Source: Lachnospiraceae bacterium
GTDB taxonomy: Bacteria; Bacillota; Clostridia; Lachnospirales; Lachnospiraceae
NCBI GenBank assembly: GCA_030526245.1
Contig: JAUNDD010000001.1
Span: 1 to 64,000 of the forward strand
Length of the DNA: 64,000 nucleotides
Direction: 5' to 3'
Shown: positions 61,463-64,000 of the stretch, piece after piece
Numbering within the stretch: the stretch's first letter is position 1
Layout of the letters: each line of letters starts with the position of its first letter
Notes under the pieces: generated by a model
What the model saw: only the letters and a program-made list of their open reading frames with translations
Databases searched by the model: none
What the model was told of the DNA's origin: nothing
Position numbers and translations under genes: made by a program

Positions 61463-61734
61463 GCTCTCTCCTCCTTCTCAGCTAACACATTCTCCCCGGA
61501 ATAGCCTCCGCGTCTCCATCTCTCGTCCGCAAACTCTGTATTTGTGCGTTTTGCTGCGCCGGTGTTTGCATTTTTGTGTATTTCTGCCGCGCATTTATGC
61601 GTTTCATTGTTTCTTCCTGTGTTTTCATTATTTCGACCATACCAGGAAGCGGCGCATACATATTCACGAGTATTTTGACGGATGACCGACATGCTTATCT
61701 CGTTTCGTTGTGCTATTTGTCTATCAATGTCACC

Positions 61735-61763
61735 ATTATAGCCTTTGTTTTGGTACTTGTCAA
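61735..61763 (-). promoter_or_regulatory. Consensus promoter of the RbsA-C-B-ADH-SDR operon
   Basis: The minus strand reads TTGACA, 17 bases, TATAAT, a perfect sigma-A promoter. The leader to the GTG start would be about 265 nt. Confidence 0.88.
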
Positions 61764-61806
61764 CCAATAATGTTGATAACTTTGCTGTACTTTTCGTGGA
61801 ATTATG

Positions 61807-61834
61807 TTGATTTTTATATAGATTGTGCTATGAT
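61807..61834 (+). promoter_or_regulatory. Promoter of the PfkB-aldolase-DeoR operon
   Basis: TTGATT, 16 bases, TATGAT on the plus strand; about 95 bases before the kinase start, with TTTATGCGTTT in between. Confidence 0.6.
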
Positions 61835-61931
61835 ATGAATCAAACACACAACAAAAAACGTTTGCGCCTGCGCTTTTATGCGTTTTGTGTGCATTTGTTT
61901 GGTTTTATGTTCTTTTATTGAGGTCGTTACT

Positions 61932-62870
61932 ATGATACATACACTCACATTGAATCCGGCCATCGACCGCATTCTCTATCTGCCTCAGCTGACCCAGAAT
62001 ATCACCAACCGGATCCGTTCGACCCGGGATACCATCGGCGGCAAGGGCACCCACGTATCCATCGATTTAAGTCAGCTCGGCCAGCGCAGCACCGCCTTTG
62101 GCATCTGCCACGGCCCGAACGGTCAGAATGTCATTGATATCCTGAGCGAATACGACATCGATGTCTGCTTTAACCACTATGACGCGCCGGGCAAGAACAC
62201 CCGCACCAACTATCTGGTCATCGAGGACACCACCGACTGCACCATTCTGGCGGAGCCGGGCGTAAAGCTCACCGAAAAAGAGATCTGCGATCTCATCGAT
62301 CGCATGAAGCATATAATAAAGGAAGGGGATTATCTCCTGTTCTCCGGAGATGCCTCCAATTCCCCGGATCCGGCGGTATACAACCGGATCATGCGGGAGC
62401 TGAAGGATAAGAACATCCGCTTTGTGCTGGATGCCAGCGGGGCCTCCTTAAAGAGCTGTATCTGCGAGTCTCCCTATATGATCAAGCCCAACCTGGACGA
62501 GCTGTCCATGCTGGTGGACTATCCGGTAGGTGAGGATATTCCTTCTATATTGAAGGCAATGGATTCGCTGGCTCAGTACAACGTGGAGATCATCGCCGTA
62601 TCCCTTGGCGGAGACGGCTCCGTGGTCCGCACCCCCGAGGGTACCTTCCGGGTAGAGCCGCCGAAGGTCAACGTCTGCAACACCATCGGCTGCGGCGACT
62701 GCTTCCTGGCCGGCTTTGTATATGGCCTGGCCAGCGGACTGAACACGGAGGAGACCCTCCGCATCGCCACCGCATCTTCTGCGGCAGCTGCCGAGAGTAC
62801 TCTTTCCATCGGCTTTGACGAAGCCCGCAAGAACGAACTGCTCAGCCAGGTGAAGATCACCCGGATCTGA
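61932..62870 (+). CDS. PfkB-family kinase 2 (1-phosphofructokinase/tagatose-6-P kinase-like)
   Basis: 312 residues from the ATG at 61932 (GAGG upstream). It begins with TLTLNPAIDRILYLPQL, the hallmark of the FruK/LacC group, followed by GGKGTHVSIDLSQLG (substrate motif, about 38-52), MIKPNLDELSMLV and the catalytic NTIGCGDCFLAGF (about 251-263). The usual GAGDS is GCGDC here; the catalytic Asp is kept. It would phosphorylate a ketose or ketose phosphate. The class II aldolase gene follows, suggesting a ketose 1-phosphate route. Confidence 0.9.
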   Translation: MIHTLTLNPAIDRILYLPQLTQNITNRIRSTRDTIGGKGTHVSIDLSQLGQRSTAFGICHGPNGQNVIDILSEYDIDVCFNHYDAPGKNTRTNYLVIEDTTDCTILAEPGVKLTEKEICDLIDRMKHIIKEGDYLLFSGDASNSPDPAVYNRIMRELKDKNIRFVLDASGASLKSCICESPYMIKPNLDELSMLVDYPVGEDIPSILKAMDSLAQYNVEIIAVSLGGDGSVVRTPEGTFRVEPPKVNVCNTIGCGDCFLAGFVYGLASGLNTEETLRIATASSAAAAESTLSIGFDEARKNELLSQVKITRI

Positions 62871-63010
62871 TTTTAATAACAAAGTATCTGTTGCTGTTTA
62901 ATTCAGTAAGCTACAACAAACTGCAGTTCCGGTATGCCTCATTCTGATCACGTTCTTAAGACGCGTCCAGGAACTGCCTATTTCATCAAGAGAATACAAG
63001 GAGCATTATC

Positions 63011-63736
63011 ATGAATTTATCCTATTACGAAATGAGACAGGAAATGGTCATCGTGGCCAATCAGATGTGGGAGCGCCGCCTTACCAATGCGGCCGGCGGC
63101 AACTTTGCCGTACGGGTCGACGAGGACAAGTATCTGATCTCTCCGTCCCTGATGTCCGAGCGCAAGCACTGCATGCTGACACCGGAGGATTTCCTTCTGG
63201 TCACCACCAACGGCAAGGTGGCCGAGAAAGGCAAGGACCTGGAGGTAAAGGACATTGAGATTCTGGAAGGAACCGGCGCGCTGTCCCGGGAAGCACTGAT
63301 GCATGTGCTGATCCTGTATCATTTCCCGGAGATCGAATGCACGATCCACGCGCATCCCTTCTACTGCATGCCCTTCGTGGCCTACCAGATCTCGATCCCC
63401 AGCGCTACCGAGGCGACCATGAACCGCGGTACCGTTGACTCCATCGAGTGGACAAAGGCTTACTCCGAGGAGCTCAGCCGCAACGTCTACCAGTATTTCG
63501 AGGATCATCGCGAGACCGCTGTAGTTAAGCCCATCGGCATGATCATGCCCAAGCACGGCGTTGTCGTCTCCGGCGGCAGCATCTATCACGCCTACAGCAT
63601 GCTGGAGCGCATCGAGTGTGAGGCCTACTGCGAAACCGTTCGCCGCCTCATCGATCCGGCCCGCTATGACGAACTGGAAAACAAGGTGGATCAGCTCTCC
63701 GCCAAAATGGATGAGATTCTGGCCCGCCTGAAATAA
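63011..63736 (+). CDS. Class II aldolase/adducin family protein 2
   Basis: 241 residues. Zinc ligands IHAHPFY (about 114-116) and MPKHGVVV (about 180; usually NHG), catalytic Glu in LSREALMHV (about 94). The core is of FucA/AraD/RhaD type, so it should cleave a ketose 1-phosphate or act on a related sugar phosphate. The last ~22 residues (YDELENKVDQLSAKMDEILARL) form a heptad-like helix not usual in the family. It lies between the FruK-like kinase and the DeoR gene on one strand. Confidence 0.9.
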   Translation: MNLSYYEMRQEMVIVANQMWERRLTNAAGGNFAVRVDEDKYLISPSLMSERKHCMLTPEDFLLVTTNGKVAEKGKDLEVKDIEILEGTGALSREALMHVLILYHFPEIECTIHAHPFYCMPFVAYQISIPSATEATMNRGTVDSIEWTKAYSEELSRNVYQYFEDHRETAVVKPIGMIMPKHGVVVSGGSIYHAYSMLERIECEAYCETVRRLIDPARYDELENKVDQLSAKMDEILARLK

Positions 63737-63866
63737 CCGGCTGCGTCAGGACTTTTCAGATTTGTACTATCGGGAAAGCAGCCAGGAATTCGGTCTGGTT
63801 ATTTAAAATACAAACTGCCGGCATCTTCCAGGCCCAATACACAGCACAAAGGAACACGGTGATCAC

Positions 63867-64000
63867 ATGTACACACAGGAAAGAAAAAACATTATTCTGA
63901 GCCGGCTTCATGAATTCGGTTCAGTCAGCAGCCAGGATCTGGCCCAGGAACTGAAAGTGTCCCGGGAGACGATCCGCCGGGACATTGCCGGTCTGGAGAA
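63867..64000 (+). CDS. DeoR-family regulator 3 (5' part; cut by window end)
   Basis: The first 44 codons from the ATG at 63867 read a DeoR helix-turn-helix: IILSRLHEFGSVSSQDLAQEL then KVSRETIRRDIAGLE. The rest lies outside the window. It is third in the plus-strand unit with the kinase and aldolase and is the likely regulator of both divergent operons at 61.5-61.9 kb. Confidence 0.88.
   Translation, partial: MYTQERKNIILSRLHEFGSVSSQDLAQELKVSRETIRRDIAGLE

Larger units (their letters stand above)
61541..61892. promoter_or_regulatory. Repeated TTTRTGCGTTT motifs in the divergent control region
   Basis: TTTGTGCGTTT at 61541-61551, TTTATGCGTTT at 61594-61604 and again at 61875-61885, plus looser TTTTTGTGTATTT (61571-61583) and GTTTTGTGTGCATTTG after 61882. 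They lie in the leader of the RbsA-type gene and in the leader of the PfkB-type gene. A DeoR-type regulator gene begins at 63867. The gap 61463-61931 holds no convincing gene. Confidence 0.5.

Noticed and set aside
61402..61767. Possible leader peptide genes before the RbsA-type gene
   Set aside because: Frames of 61-121 codons exist, but the longest overlaps the promoter and the real gene, and none has a convincing ribosome binding site or composition.

Overview
The window looks like a chromosomal segment of an anaerobic, low-to-mid-GC Bacillota bacterium, most likely a gut-type clostridium of the Lachnospiraceae. This rests on Gram-positive style ribosome binding sites (AGGAGG), sigma-A type promoters, a lipobox substrate-binding protein, DeoR- and LysR-regulated catabolic operons, an XpaC-TelA gene pair and an L,D-transpeptidase with a very charged cytoplasmic tail. 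The genus is not decidable from what I see. No rRNA, tRNA, CRISPR, insertion sequence or prophage gene was recognised. About 58 protein genes are called, and almost all genes left of 47.6 kb are on the minus strand.

Layout. 0.1-9 kb: citrate synthase, an ArsR-type repressor, a YkuD L,D-transpeptidase, a zinc-ribbon membrane protein, a small Cys-rich protein, TelA and XpaC. 9.2-14.6 kb: a complete branched-chain amino-acid type ABC transporter (livK-H-M-G-F order on the minus strand). 14.9-21.5 kb: glycerate kinase, a small membrane protein, glutamate dehydrogenase, an RraA-like aldolase with a divergent LysR regulator, and an aminotransferase. 21.7-38.6 kb: a 17-kb sugar/polyol-type catabolic region holding two DeoR regulators, an AEC permease, two class II FBP-aldolase family proteins, a second full Liv-type ABC transporter, a TIM-barrel isomerase, a class II (fuculose-phosphate type) aldolase, an FGGY kinase, a PfkB kinase, an aldo/keto reductase and two zinc alcohol dehydrogenases. 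38.9-42.5 kb: 5-oxoprolinase pxpBC and pxpA with a D-2-hydroxyacid dehydrogenase between them. 42.7-49.8 kb: an LCP-like protein, TatC, TatA, TatB-like, two LysR regulators and a Tat-exported flavoprotein reductase. 50-55.5 kb: a DUF3267-like membrane protein, threonine aldolase, an alanine/Na+ symporter with a structured leader, and an Orn/Lys/Arg decarboxylase family protein. 55.6-64 kb: a second polyol-type locus (SDR, sorbitol-dehydrogenase-like ADH, RbsB-C-A type importer; divergently a FruK/LacC-like kinase, class II aldolase and the start of a DeoR regulator).

How the genes may work together. Both sugar loci have the parts of a 'ketose 1-phosphate' route: import of the free substrate, oxidation or isomerisation to a ketose, phosphorylation, then retro-aldol cleavage to DHAP plus an aldehyde. 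The 21.7-38.6 kb locus is unusual because its importer is of the branched-chain amino-acid type rather than a sugar type, so its substrate is not predictable by homology. The Tat genes lie next to a gene for an obvious Tat substrate, a flavin-dependent reductase whose presumed catalytic arginine position carries another residue.

Non-coding signals seen directly: an ~80-bp dispersed repeat in four places, always in the same relation to minus-strand terminators; a 39-bp triplication that copies the translation start of the L,D-transpeptidase gene; phased direct repeats before the 38.5-kb dehydrogenase operon; repeated TTTATGCGTTT-type motifs in the 61.5-61.9 kb divergent region; a leader with competing helices before the alanine symporter; and stem-loops directly after all three ABC substrate-binding protein genes.
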